Part shown: positions 49,678 through 57,880 of the stretch, piece by piece
Layout of the letters: the number at the start of each line of letters is the position of its first letter
How positions within the stretch are numbered: the stretch's first letter is position 1
Origin: JAICUY01 sp035708065
GTDB lineage: Bacteria > Chloroflexota > Limnocylindria > QHBO01
Reading direction: 5' to 3'
Assembly (NCBI GenBank): GCA_035708065.1
Contig: DASSTC010000016.1
Coordinates: 1-64,000 of the forward strand
DNA: 64,000 bases
Notes under the pieces: generated by a model
Seen by the model: the letters and a program-made list of their open reading frames with translations, nothing else
Databases searched by the model: none
What the model was told of the DNA's origin: nothing
Program-made: the position numbers and the translations under genes

Positions 49678-50976
49678 CTAGACCGATGCGAGGGCCTGGC
49701 CGATGATCTCCACCGCCTGGTCGACCTCGGCATCGGTCGTCACCAACGGAGGAATGATCCGCACCACGTTGCCGTAGGTGCCGCAGTTGAGCAGCAGCAG
49801 GTGCCGATCGAAGGCGGCCCCAATCACCTGCTTGGCGAGATCCGGGCGAGGCGCGCGCGTCTCGGGGTCGGCAAGCTCGAACGCGACCATCAGGCCGCGG
49901 CCGCGCACCTCGGCGACGCCGGCGTGCCGCTCGGCTGCCGCGCGGAGGCCGGCCAGCAGCCGCTCGCCCTGGCGCTCGGCATTGGCCACCAGCCCTTCGT
50001 CCTCCATGACGTCGAGCGTCGCCAGCGCGGCGGCGCACGAGACGACGTTGCCGCCATAGGTCCCGCCGTGCGCGCCCGGGGCGAACGCCTCCATCAGCGA
50101 TCGGCGGGCCATGATGCCCGACAGCGGCATGCCGGAGGCGATGCCCTTGGCCATGACGACGACGTCGGGGACCGTATCGGTCCACTCGGAGGCGAAGAAG
50201 CGTCCCGTGCGGCCGAAGCCGGACTGCACCTCGTCGGCGATGACCAGGATGCCGTGGCGGTCGGCAATCTCGCGCAGCGCAGGCAGGAAGCCGTCGGGAG
50301 GCACCACGTACCCGCCCTCGCCCATCACCGGCTCGACCAGGAACGCGGCCACGTCGTCGGGGTAGATCAGCGTCGCGAACAGCTCCTCGACGCCGTCGAT
50401 CGCCGCCCGGAGCGCCGCCTCCTCCGACCCGTAGCGCAAGGGATAGGGATAGGGAGCGAAGTGGATGCCGCCCAGCAGCGGCTCGTAGTGGCCGCGGTAC
50501 TTCACGCTCGATGACGTCAAGGACATGGTTCCGTGGGTGCGGCCGTGGAAGCCGCCGCGGAAGGCGATCACCGCCGGGCGGCGCGTCGCCATCTTGGCCA
50601 GCTTGACGGCTGCCTCGACCGCTTCGGCGCCCGAATTCGAGAGGAACAGCGCAGCGTCGCCGCCGGGGAAGTAGCGTGGCAGCCGCTCGTGGAGCAGCAA
50701 GCCGGGCTGGTGGTAGACGATGTTCTGCTGGCCGTGGATCAGCTTGGCCGCCTGCTCCGCCACAGCCGCCGCCACCCGCGGATGCGCATGCCCGGTGCTG
50801 ACCACACCGATGCCCGAGGTGTAGTCGAGGTACCGCTCGCCATCGACGGTCTCCAGCCACGAGCCGAAGCCACGCTCGATGACAAGGTCGGTGTATCGGG
50901 CCCAGACCGCCGGCACGCCGTCGCGCAGTGCGGTCCAGGGCGCAGAACTCAGAACGTTGGTGGCGTGTTGATCCAC
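49678..50976 (-). CDS. 4-aminobutyrate aminotransferase (GABA-AT type, class III)
   Basis: This 432-aa protein (from GTG 50976) has GIGVVSTGHAHPRVAAAVAEQ, SNSGAEAVEAAVKLAKMATRRPAVIAFRGGFHGRTHGTMSLT, IADEVQSGFGRTG, and the PLP lysine K277 in VVVMAKGIASGMPLSG. It would transfer the amino group of GABA to 2-oxoglutarate. It lies last in the polyamine transporter operon, consistent with putrescine-to-GABA-to-succinate breakdown. The start overlaps the regulator gene by 28 bp; other starts are possible. Confidence 0.88.
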   Translation of the reverse strand: MDQHATNVLSSAPWTALRDGVPAVWARYTDLVIERGFGSWLETVDGERYLDYTSGIGVVSTGHAHPRVAAAVAEQAAKLIHGQQNIVYHQPGLLLHERLPRYFPGGDAALFLSNSGAEAVEAAVKLAKMATRRPAVIAFRGGFHGRTHGTMSLTSSSVKYRGHYEPLLGGIHFAPYPYPLRYGSEEAALRAAIDGVEELFATLIYPDDVAAFLVEPVMGEGGYVVPPDGFLPALREIADRHGILVIADEVQSGFGRTGRFFASEWTDTVPDVVVMAKGIASGMPLSGIMARRSLMEAFAPGAHGGTYGGNVVSCAAALATLDVMEDEGLVANAERQGERLLAGLRAAAERHAGVAEVRGRGLMVAFELADPETRAPRPDLAKQVIGAAFDRHLLLLNCGTYGNVVRIIPPLVTTDAEVDQAVEIIGQALASV

Positions 50977-51725
50977 AGCAGTCGGGTCTCCCCGCTGGCC
51001 TCGTTGCGCCAGCGATGCGGCAGGGTGGAGGGAAAGGTGAGCGCATCCCCCTCGCTGAGCTGGTAGTGCTCGTCGGCGCCGAGCCACACGGCGAGCGATC
51101 CGGCCAGGACGAAGATGACCTCCTCGCCGGCGTGGGTGTAGGCGCCGTCGCTGGTGGCGCCCGGCGCCAGGACGAAGAGCTGCGGCTCGAGCTGGGTGCT
51201 GCCCTGCGCCAGCTGCTCGATCCGTACGCCGTCACCCAGCTGCAGCGCCGGCCGCGCGTCGCCGCGCACCATGCGTTCGCCGCGCCCCGCGTCGCCGTCG
51301 ATCAGGTCCAGCAGGGTCGTCCCGTAGGCGGCCGACAGACGGCGCATCGTCCCGACGCTGGCTGCCGCGGCACCGCGCTCGACGGCGCTGATGTAGCCCG
51401 ACGACAGGCCGGAGCGCTCGGCGGCGGCCCGCAGCGACAGCCCCGAGCCCCGGCGCAGCTCCCGCAGCCGGCGGCCGTCCGCTGACGCCGCGCCGGCATG
51501 GCCGCTCAGCACGCGCCGGATGCCCGAAGGATTGACGCCGTCGACCCGACGCAGCCGCTGCACGCGATCCAGCCGGGCGAGGTCGTCGTCGGTGTACAGG
51601 CGGTAGCCGCTCGTCGTGCGCATCGGTCGAACCAGGCCCTGGCGTTCCCATTGGCGCAGCGCCGATGCCGAGACGCCCACCCGACGCGCGGCCTCCGAGA
51701 TGCGGTAGGCGGTCGAATCGGTCAT
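50949..51725 (-). CDS. Regulator with MerR, XRE and cupin domains
   Basis: This 258-aa protein has three parts in order. MerR-type winged HTH (residues 5-75, YRISEAARRVGVSASALRQWERQGLVRPMRTTSGYRLY). Cro/CI HTH (85-142, LRELRRGSGLSLRAAAERSGLSSGYISAVERG). C-terminal cupin (165-258, YTHAGEEVIFVLAGSLAVWLGADEHYQLSEGDALTFPSTLPHRW). XRE-cupin is the design of PuuR, the putrescine repressor; the added MerR domain is unusual. It overlaps the permease gene by 4 bp, inside the polyamine operon, so it probably senses a polyamine or GABA intermediate. Confidence 0.88.
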   Translation of the reverse strand: MTDSTAYRISEAARRVGVSASALRQWERQGLVRPMRTTSGYRLYTDDDLARLDRVQRLRRVDGVNPSGIRRVLSGHAGAASADGRRLRELRRGSGLSLRAAAERSGLSSGYISAVERGAAAASVGTMRRLSAAYGTTLLDLIDGDAGRGERMVRGDARPALQLGDGVRIEQLAQGSTQLEPQLFVLAPGATSDGAYTHAGEEVIFVLAGSLAVWLGADEHYQLSEGDALTFPSTLPHRWRNEASGETRLLWINTPPTF

Positions 51726-52573
51726 TCGTCGAACGGCCGCGCGGTGAGCTCGCGCCGCTGCAGCAGGATCCAGCCGACGATCCCGACCACTGCCACGACG
51801 AAGATCAGCGTGCCCATCACGTTCACCTGCGGCGGGATGCCGATCCGCGACGCGCCGTAGACCCACAATGGGAACGTGCTCGTCCGGCCGGAGACGAACA
51901 GGGTGATCACGAAATCGTCGATCGACAGGGCGAAGGCGAGCAGTGCCGCGGCCAGGATGCCCGGAAAGATCAACGGCAGGGTGATCTTGCGGAACGTGGT
52001 CCACTCGTCGGCGCCGAGGTCCTGCGCCGCTTCCTCCAGGCGCCGATCGAACCCGGAGATCCGCGCGCGCACGGTGATCACCACGAAGCTGATGTTGAAC
52101 ATGATGTGGGCGATCACGATCGTGGTCAGGTCGCGCGACACGCCGAGCGACACGAAGAGCGCCAGCAGGCTGGCGCCGAGCACGACCTCGGGCGTCGCGA
52201 TCGGCAGGAAGATCAGCACGTTCAGCGGTCCGCGTCCGCGGAACGTGTACCGGGTCAGTGCCAGTGCGATGAGCGTCCCGAGCACGGTCGCCACGATCGT
52301 CGACACGACGGCGACCAGCAGGCTGGTCATCAGCGCATCGGCCAAACCCGGCACCGAGAAGAGCTCGGCATAGTTGTCGAGGGTGAAGCCCTGCCACGTG
52401 AAGTTGAAGCGGCCCTGCGGGTTGTTGAACCCGAACAGGATCATCACCGCGATCGGGATGAACAGGTATGCCACCGCCAGGCCGGTGTAGACGGGCAGGA
52501 TCCATTGACCGATGCGCACGCGCGAGCCCGCGCGTGCGGAGGGGACCGGTCGGGCCGCGGCCGTGGCGCTCAT
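51722..52573 (-). CDS. potC: Spermidine/putrescine ABC transporter permease
   Basis: This 283-aa protein has six TM helices and the EAA loop region AAQDLGADEWTTFRKITLPLIFPGILAAALLAFALSIDDFVIT typical of PotC/PotI. It starts at ATG 52573, overlapping the other permease gene by 4 bp. With PotB, PotD and PotA it forms a complete polyamine importer. Confidence 0.88.
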   Translation of the reverse strand: MSATAAARPVPSARAGSRVRIGQWILPVYTGLAVAYLFIPIAVMILFGFNNPQGRFNFTWQGFTLDNYAELFSVPGLADALMTSLLVAVVSTIVATVLGTLIALALTRYTFRGRGPLNVLIFLPIATPEVVLGASLLALFVSLGVSRDLTTIVIAHIMFNISFVVITVRARISGFDRRLEEAAQDLGADEWTTFRKITLPLIFPGILAAALLAFALSIDDFVITLFVSGRTSTFPLWVYGASRIGIPPQVNVMGTLIFVVAVVGIVGWILLQRRELTARPFDE

Positions 52574-53433
52574 CCGCCGGTGAGCTCCTCGCCGCCGAGC
52601 ACCCTGGCGTACACGGCCACGCCGAACAGGATGGCAACCATCAGGATCAGGCTCAGCGCCGCCGCCTCAGGGTAGTCGTTCGACTGCAGGAAGCGGAACT
52701 GGATGACGTTGCCGATCATCGTCGTCTCGCGGCTGCCGAGCAGGTCGGCGTTGATGAAGTCACCGACCGCCGGGATGAAGCACAGCAGCGATGCGGCGAA
52801 GACGCCGGGCAGGCTGAGCGGCAGGGTCACGCGGCGGAACGCCTGCCAGCGGCTGGCGTACAGGTCGGTGGCCGCCTCGACCAGGCGATGGTCGATCTTC
52901 TCGAGGGCCACGTACAGCGGCAGCACGACGAACGGCAGGAAGTTGTAGGTGATGCCGCTGATCACCGCCGCCGGCGTGGCAAGGAGGTGAAAGCCCTCGT
53001 CCAACAGCCCCCAGCTCTTGAGCGTGCCGAGGACGATCCCCTGGTCGGCGAGCAGGAACTTCCAGCTGATGGTGCGGATGATGAAGCTGGTGAAGAACGG
53101 CAAAATGACGAGCAGGAGCAGGATGTTCTTGTATCGGCCGCCACGGAAGGCGATCGTGTAGGCCATCGGGTAGCCGATCGCCAGCGTGAGCGCGGTGACG
53201 ATCAGCCCGTACTCCAGCGACCGGATGAACTGCGTCGAGTTCTTGGCGAGGACCTCGGGGAAGATCCCGAAGTTGAAGGTCAGCCGATAGCCCTGGCTGA
53301 GCGTCCCTTCCTGGACGCTGACCGATGCCATGGTCAGCATCGGCAGCAGGAAGAAGAAGATCAGCCAGAGACCACCGGGGATCAGCAGCAGGTAGGGGAT
53401 CGCCCAGCGGTGGCGCCGCAGGAACGCCGGCAC
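52570..53433 (-). CDS. potB: Spermidine/putrescine ABC transporter permease
   Basis: This 287-aa protein starts with GTG 53433. It has six TM helices, with the N-terminal RRHRWAIPYLLLIPGGLWLIFFFLLPML and the cytoplasmic EAA loop VEAATDLYASRWQAFRRVTLPLSLPGVFAASLLCFIPAVGDF. It is the PotB/PotH type and lies 4 bp after the substrate-binding protein gene. Confidence 0.88.
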   Translation of the reverse strand: MPAFLRRHRWAIPYLLLIPGGLWLIFFFLLPMLTMASVSVQEGTLSQGYRLTFNFGIFPEVLAKNSTQFIRSLEYGLIVTALTLAIGYPMAYTIAFRGGRYKNILLLLVILPFFTSFIIRTISWKFLLADQGIVLGTLKSWGLLDEGFHLLATPAAVISGITYNFLPFVVLPLYVALEKIDHRLVEAATDLYASRWQAFRRVTLPLSLPGVFAASLLCFIPAVGDFINADLLGSRETTMIGNVIQFRFLQSNDYPEAAALSLILMVAILFGVAVYARVLGGEELTGG

Positions 53434-53437
53434 GCGA

Positions 53438-54757
53438 TCAGCCCTGGACCACTTCCTGGAACAGGTCGTTCCACTGCGACTCCTCGTCCTCGCTGAGCGC
53501 CTTGTAGCTGTAGACCTTGGCCAGCATGTCCTCGGTCGGGAAGACGAGCGGCGACGCGGCCACGGTGTTCAGGTAGTCCGACGTCTCCGAGTCGCCCTCG
53601 TCCGACGCGTCCTTGGCGTGCTGCTCGATGATCGCCTTCGCCTCTGGGACCGGGCAGATGTAGTTCACGTACTCGGTGATCTGCGCCGCGATCTCGGGCT
53701 GGTAGACGAAGTTCATCATCTGCTGGGCGTCGACCGGATGCTTCGCGTGGGCCGGGATCGCCATGTTGTCGACCCACAGGATGCCGCCCTCCTCGGGGAC
53801 GACGAACTTGAGGTCCGGGTTGTCGAACTGGAGCTGGAACACGTCGCCGGACCAGGCCATGGTGACCGCCAGGTCGCCGTTGGCCAGCGCATCCGCGTAC
53901 GAGTTGTCGTAATAGTCTCGGACCAGGGGCCCCTGCTCGAGCAGCTTCTGCTGTGCGCGCTTGACGTCGTCGATGGTGGCGTCGAGCGGCTTCACACCGA
54001 TGCCCAGCAGCGCCAGGTTCATCGTGTCGCGCATCTCGGTGAACATCCCGATCTTGCCCTTGAACGTGGGGTCGAACAGGTCCTTCCAGCTGGTGACCTC
54101 GCGCTTGGTGAGCTTCGGGTTGTAGGCGATGCCGGTGATCCCGGACTGCCACGGCACGCTGTGCAGGTTGTTCGGGTCGTAGCCGGGGTTCTGGTACTTG
54201 TCGCCGGCGTGCTCGCCGAAGTTCGGCACGTTGGCGGCGACGTCGATCTCCTCCAGGTAGCCCAGCCCGGCCATCTTGGTGATCATCCAGTCGGTGACCA
54301 CGATGAGGTCGTAGCCGGTGTCCTGCCCTGCCGCGAGGACCGGCTGGATCTTGCCGAAGAACGAGACGTTGTCCTCGATGTCCTCGGTGTAGCTCACCTT
54401 CGAGTTCGTCGCCGCCTCGTAGTCGGTGATCGTCTTGTGCTTGGTCTCGTCCTCTTCATCGGTGTCGATGTAGAGCGGCCAGTTCGCAAAGTTGAGCACG
54501 CCCGCCGCGCTCGGCTGCGGTGTCGGCGCCACGCTGGCGCTGCCGGATACGCTCGGCGCAGCGCTGGATGGCTTGGGCGTCGTGGCTGGACCGATGCCAC
54601 ACGCCGCGAGGATCGCCGGCAGGGACAGCGCCGACCCGGCGATCAGGCCGCCGCGGCCCGCTCGCCGCAGGAAGCTTCGGCGCGAAAGTCGCTCGTTGGC
54701 GACCGCGCGCTCGATGGCACGCTCGATCCGGCTCAGCTGGTCGTGGTCGTCAGGCAT
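53438..54757 (-). CDS. potD: Polyamine ABC transporter substrate-binding lipoprotein
   Basis: This 439-aa protein starts at ATG 54757, fixed by AAGGAG 6 nt upstream inside the preceding gene. It has a twin-arginine-like leader (SRRSFLRRAGRGGLIAGSALSLPAILAAC) ending in a lipobox, so it is probably a Tat-exported lipoprotein. A Ser/Pro/Ala linker is followed by a PotD-like core (NFANWPLYIDTDEEDETKHKTITDYEAAT, YDLIVVTDWMI, MAWSGDVFQL, VPEEGGILWVDNMAIPAHAKHP). It binds polyamines such as putrescine or spermidine outside the membrane. Confidence 0.9.
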   Translation of the reverse strand: MPDDHDQLSRIERAIERAVANERLSRRSFLRRAGRGGLIAGSALSLPAILAACGIGPATTPKPSSAAPSVSGSASVAPTPQPSAAGVLNFANWPLYIDTDEEDETKHKTITDYEAATNSKVSYTEDIEDNVSFFGKIQPVLAAGQDTGYDLIVVTDWMITKMAGLGYLEEIDVAANVPNFGEHAGDKYQNPGYDPNNLHSVPWQSGITGIAYNPKLTKREVTSWKDLFDPTFKGKIGMFTEMRDTMNLALLGIGVKPLDATIDDVKRAQQKLLEQGPLVRDYYDNSYADALANGDLAVTMAWSGDVFQLQFDNPDLKFVVPEEGGILWVDNMAIPAHAKHPVDAQQMMNFVYQPEIAAQITEYVNYICPVPEAKAIIEQHAKDASDEGDSETSDYLNTVAASPLVFPTEDMLAKVYSYKALSEDEESQWNDLFQEVVQG

Positions 54758-55916
54758 CGGTGGCTCCTTGTGCGTCTGCGTCGATGGCATCGGTCGAAAT
54801 GGGATCGCCGGCCGAGCCGGCGTCGATGACGAAGGTGTGCTGTGGCTTCCAGGTCAGGCGCACACGCTGGCCGTCCGCCAGCGCCTCCTTGGCGCCGCTC
54901 GTCTCCAGGTTCTGGGCGTAGACACTCAGCCGTTGGCCATCCCGCGTCTCCACCAGGTACTGGGTGCTGACGCCGATGTAGCTGGCGTCGAGGATCGTGG
55001 CGTCGAGCACGTTGAGGCCGTGCGTGCTCGTGGTCGTGTCGTCGTGGAGGGCAACGCGCAGCTTCTCGGGTCGGACCCCGACGCGCACCCGCGGGGAGCC
55101 GTTGACCGTGGCCTTCGGTGCGCGGAGCAGCGTTCCGTCGTCGAGCCGCACGGTGGTCAGCTCGTCGTCGGTGCCGGCCACGTCGCCCTCGAGGAGGTTG
55201 CTGACGCCCAGGAAGCCGGCCACGAACTCAGTGGCCGGCCGCTCGTAGAGCTCCTCCGGTGCGCCGAGCTGCTCGATGTGACCGGCGCGCATGACCGCGA
55301 TGCGGTCGGACATCGTCATCGCCTCTTCCTGGTCGTGCGTGACGTAGATGAAGGTGATGCCGACCTCGGTCTGAATGCGCTTCAGCTCGATCTGCATCTG
55401 CTTGCGCAGCTTCAGGTCGAGGGCGCCGAGCGGCTCGTCGAGCAGGAGGACCTGCGGATGGTTGATCAGCGCGCGGGCGAGTGCGACCCGCTGCTGCTGC
55501 CCGCCGGACAGCTGCGACGGCTTGCGGCGCTCGTAGCCGGGGAGCTCGACGAGCTCGAGGAGCGCGGCGACCTGGTGGCGGATCTCGGAGTCGGGGACGC
55601 GGCGACGGCGCAGCCCGAAGGCCACGTTCTCGTAGACCGTCAGGTGCGGGAAGAGGGCGTAGCTCTGGAAGACGGTGTTGACGTCGCGCTTGAACGGCGG
55701 CAGCCCGGTGACATCCTTCTCGGCCAGGAAGATGTGGCCGTTCGTCGCGTCCTCGAAGCCGCCGATCATCCGCAGCGTGGTCGTCTTGCCGCACCCCGAC
55801 GGTCCGAGCATGGAAAAGAACTCGCCGCGAATGATCTCGAGCGAGAGGTCGTCGACGGCAACGACTTCCGCGAATCGCTTCGTGACGTGATCGAGGCGGA
55901 CGTCGACCTGTGGCAC
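54750..55916 (-). CDS. potA: Polyamine ABC transporter ATP-binding protein
   Basis: This 388-aa protein starts with GTG 55916. It has Walker A LGPSGCGKTTTLRMIGG, signature LSGGQQQRVALARALI, Walker B LLLDEPLGALDLKLRKQMQIELKRIQTEVGITFIYVTHDQEEA, and a C-terminal TOBE-type domain (VRVGVRPEKLRVAL). It is the first gene of the operon potA-potD-potB-potC-regulator-GABA aminotransferase. Confidence 0.92.
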   Translation of the reverse strand: MPQVDVRLDHVTKRFAEVVAVDDLSLEIIRGEFFSMLGPSGCGKTTTLRMIGGFEDATNGHIFLAEKDVTGLPPFKRDVNTVFQSYALFPHLTVYENVAFGLRRRRVPDSEIRHQVAALLELVELPGYERRKPSQLSGGQQQRVALARALINHPQVLLLDEPLGALDLKLRKQMQIELKRIQTEVGITFIYVTHDQEEAMTMSDRIAVMRAGHIEQLGAPEELYERPATEFVAGFLGVSNLLEGDVAGTDDELTTVRLDDGTLLRAPKATVNGSPRVRVGVRPEKLRVALHDDTTTSTHGLNVLDATILDASYIGVSTQYLVETRDGQRLSVYAQNLETSGAKEALADGQRVRLTWKPQHTFVIDAGSAGDPISTDAIDADAQGATDA

Positions 55917-55971
55917 TCAGGACCTCGGGGAGAGGGTGAACCTTGTCGAGTTGCTGCAGGGTTGGTGCGGC

Positions 55972-56002
55972 AGTATAGCGGCGCTTGTGCTCGCCGCGTC
56001 AA
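55972..56002 (-). promoter_or_regulatory. Promoter for the pot operon: TTGACG - 19 bp - TATACT
   Basis: On the minus strand TTGACG (55997-56002) and TATACT (55972-55977) are 19 bp apart, followed by a leader of about 50 nt with GAGG before GTG 55916. Dyad array C begins 49 bp upstream of the -35 box, so the array could control this promoter. Confidence 0.6.
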
Positions 56003-56050
56003 CGGGTTCTGGGCGTCGCGGCGTGCGGCGAGGGAACGAAGGATCATGAG

Positions 56051-56230
56051 TACCGGTTCCCGTAGGCGCCGCTAATCCGTCGGTCGGCAGGTGCGAACCG
56101 AATAACGGTCCTGCTGGGAGTCGGTAACACTGGGCCAGCCCGATCGGATGCGGATAACGGCTCCCAGCGATCTCATGAGCGGCTCACGACCGGCATCGGT
56201 CTGGAATACCGAATCCCGTGGGGATCGGTA
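56051..56230. repeat. Array C: four 24-bp imperfect dyads at exact 52-bp period
   Basis: Units begin at 56051, 56103, 56155 and 56207, separated by three 28-bp spacers. Left halves are TACCGGTTCC, TAACGGTCCT, TAACGGCTCC and TACCGAATCC. Right halves are GGCGCCGCTA, GGAGTCGGTA, GATCTCATGA (decayed) and GGGATCGGTA. It is the same family as arrays A and B, 54-56 kb away. The array lies between the pot promoter and the small gene at 56301. Confidence 0.85.
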
Positions 56231-56300
56231 AGCACCATCACAGGCCGGCACGGCAGAACGGATGCAACCCTTCGGTCGCTCGGCGCGTCTGAAGCGGTAC

Positions 56301-56429
56301 ATGGCCAAGCCAAACCACGCCAAGCGATCGAGGCCTCGCCCGGTGAGCTCGCGCAAGCTCCGCTCATCGGCCCGGCGCGCGGCAGATCGCCGAACCCGGC
56401 GCGAGCTGGAGCGCTGGCGCCGCAGCTGA
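56301..56429 (+). CDS. Small highly basic protein (42 aa)
   Basis: ATG 56301 to TGA 56427-56429 encodes MAKPNHAKRSRPRPVSSR...RRTRRELERWRRS, about 40% Arg plus Lys. A strong terminator hairpin follows directly, suggesting a real transcript ends here. It may be a nucleic-acid-binding or ribosome-associated protein; no family was recognised. No -10 box of leaderless type was seen, so expression is uncertain. Confidence 0.4.
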   Translation: MAKPNHAKRSRPRPVSSRKLRSSARRAADRRTRRELERWRRS

Positions 56430-56436
56430 GCTCGAG

Positions 56437-56465
56437 GAACGCCGGCCGAGTCCCGACCGGCGTTC
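56437..56465 (+). terminator. Hairpin terminator after the small basic gene
   Basis: A perfect 9-bp stem GAACGCCGG (56437-56445) / CCGGCGTTC (56457-56465) with an 11-nt loop is followed by TTGCT. A TACACT box (56470-56475) for the acyl-CoA dehydrogenase gene begins right after it. Confidence 0.6.
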
Positions 56466-56469
56466 TTGC

Positions 56470-56475
56470 TACACT
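56470..56475 (+). promoter_or_regulatory. Candidate -10 box TACACT for acyl-CoA dehydrogenase
   Basis: TACACT lies 42 nt before ATG 56518 and immediately after a terminator hairpin, giving a short leader with GGAG about 15 nt upstream of the start. Confidence 0.4.
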
Positions 56476-56517
56476 CCGAACGCCCCGCAATCTCGCAGCC
56501 CGGAGTGCCCGTCGCCC

Positions 56518-57669
56518 ATGGACTTTGCGCTCGACGCACAGCACGAGGAGATCCGTCGCACGGTGCGAGACTTCGCCGAGCGACGGATCGCGCCGGTCGC
56601 CGACGAGCTGGAGCGCAAGGGCGCGTTTCCGTACGAGATCGTCCGCGAGGCCGCCGGCCTCGGGCTGCTGGGCGTGCCGTATCCCGAGGAGGTCGGCGGG
56701 ACCGGGCTCGACAACCTGGCCTACGCCATCACCATCGAGGAGCTGGCACGGGTGTCGGGCAGCGTGGCGATCATCGTCAGCGCCCACACTTCCCTCGGCT
56801 GCTACCCGCTCTACCTCGCCGGGACGCCCGAGCAGAAGGAGAAGTACCTCCGCCCGCTGGCCAGTGGCCAGAAGCTCGGGGCCTACGGTCTGACCGAGCC
56901 CGGCGCAGGGTCCGACTCGCGCGGAACGCGCACCCGCGCCGCGCGCGATGGCGACGAATGGGTCCTCAACGGCAGCAAGCGCTTCATCACCAACGCCGGC
57001 GCGGCCGATACCTACATCGTCACCGCGGTCACCGAGAAGAGCGCCGACAGCGGTCGGATCAGCGCCTTCATCGTCGATAAAGACACGCCGGGCTTCTCGA
57101 TCGGCCGCATCGAGGAGAAGATGGGCCTCCACGCCTCGAACACCGGCGAGCTCCTGTTCGAGGACTGCCACATTCCCGCCGAGAACCTGCTCGGTGAGGA
57201 GGGCGAGGGCGACAAGCTCTTCCTGGCGACGCTGGACGGGGGTCGCATCGGCATCGGCGCGATGGCACTCGGCCTGGCGCAGGCGGCCTACGAGGCCGCA
57301 TCGGCCTATGCGAAGGAGCGCAAGCAGTTCGGCAAGCCGATCGGGGCCTTCCAGGGGGTCGCCTTTATGATCGCCGACATGGCCACCCAGACCGATGCCG
57401 CCCGGATGATGGTCTATCGCGCGGCGTGGCTGAAGGACTGCGGGCAGCCGTTCAGCACCGAGGCGGCGATGGCCAAGCTCTTCGCCTCCGAGGTCGCGCA
57501 GCAGGTCACCAACGACGCGGTCCAGGTGCACGGTGGCTACGGCTACATCACCGAGTACCGAGTCGAGCGCTACCTGCGCGACGCGAAGCTCACCGAGATC
57601 GGCGAGGGAACGAGCCAGATCCAGCGCATGGTCATCGCGCGCAACCTCCTCGGGGTGCGCTCCGGCTAG
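56518..57669 (+). CDS. Acyl-CoA dehydrogenase
   Basis: This 383-aa protein has the full three-part fold: N-terminal helices (DFALDAQHEEIRRTVRDFAERRIAPVADELE), beta domain (AYGLTEPGAGSDSRGTRTRA, FITNAGAADTYIV), and a C-terminal helical domain with VHGGYGYITEYRVERYLRDAKLTEIGEGTSQIQRMVIAR. The catalytic base is Glu363 in the GEGTS segment, the short-chain (butyryl-CoA-type) position. It uses FAD to form enoyl-CoA and would feed the crotonases and dehydrogenase upstream. Confidence 0.93.
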   Translation: MDFALDAQHEEIRRTVRDFAERRIAPVADELERKGAFPYEIVREAAGLGLLGVPYPEEVGGTGLDNLAYAITIEELARVSGSVAIIVSAHTSLGCYPLYLAGTPEQKEKYLRPLASGQKLGAYGLTEPGAGSDSRGTRTRAARDGDEWVLNGSKRFITNAGAADTYIVTAVTEKSADSGRISAFIVDKDTPGFSIGRIEEKMGLHASNTGELLFEDCHIPAENLLGEEGEGDKLFLATLDGGRIGIGAMALGLAQAAYEAASAYAKERKQFGKPIGAFQGVAFMIADMATQTDAARMMVYRAAWLKDCGQPFSTEAAMAKLFASEVAQQVTNDAVQVHGGYGYITEYRVERYLRDAKLTEIGEGTSQIQRMVIARNLLGVRSG

Positions 57670-57880
57670 GGCGGTTTCGGGATCGGTCCGGCGCTTCGTC
57701 GGGGTGATTCACCACGGACTCAGATGACCGGGAACCCGGGGCTCTCGTGCATCTGATTCAGCCAAGACCGCAAATCGACCGATCCCACTGGTTTTCCCCT
57801 TCAGACGCGCTGTCTTGATTCACGAGCGCCGTCAGGTGCATGAGCGCCAGTCGCTGTCGGTCGTTTGAGTCCGAGCAGAA
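57670..57880. other. 211-bp convergent gap without a gene
   Basis: This lies between the acyl-CoA dehydrogenase and acetoacetyl-CoA synthetase stops. A CAGATG/CATCTG pair near 57721-57755 encloses CCGGG-AA-CCCGG, a possible nested hairpin, but no T-tract follows. No open frame with a recognised product was seen. Confidence 0.35.
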
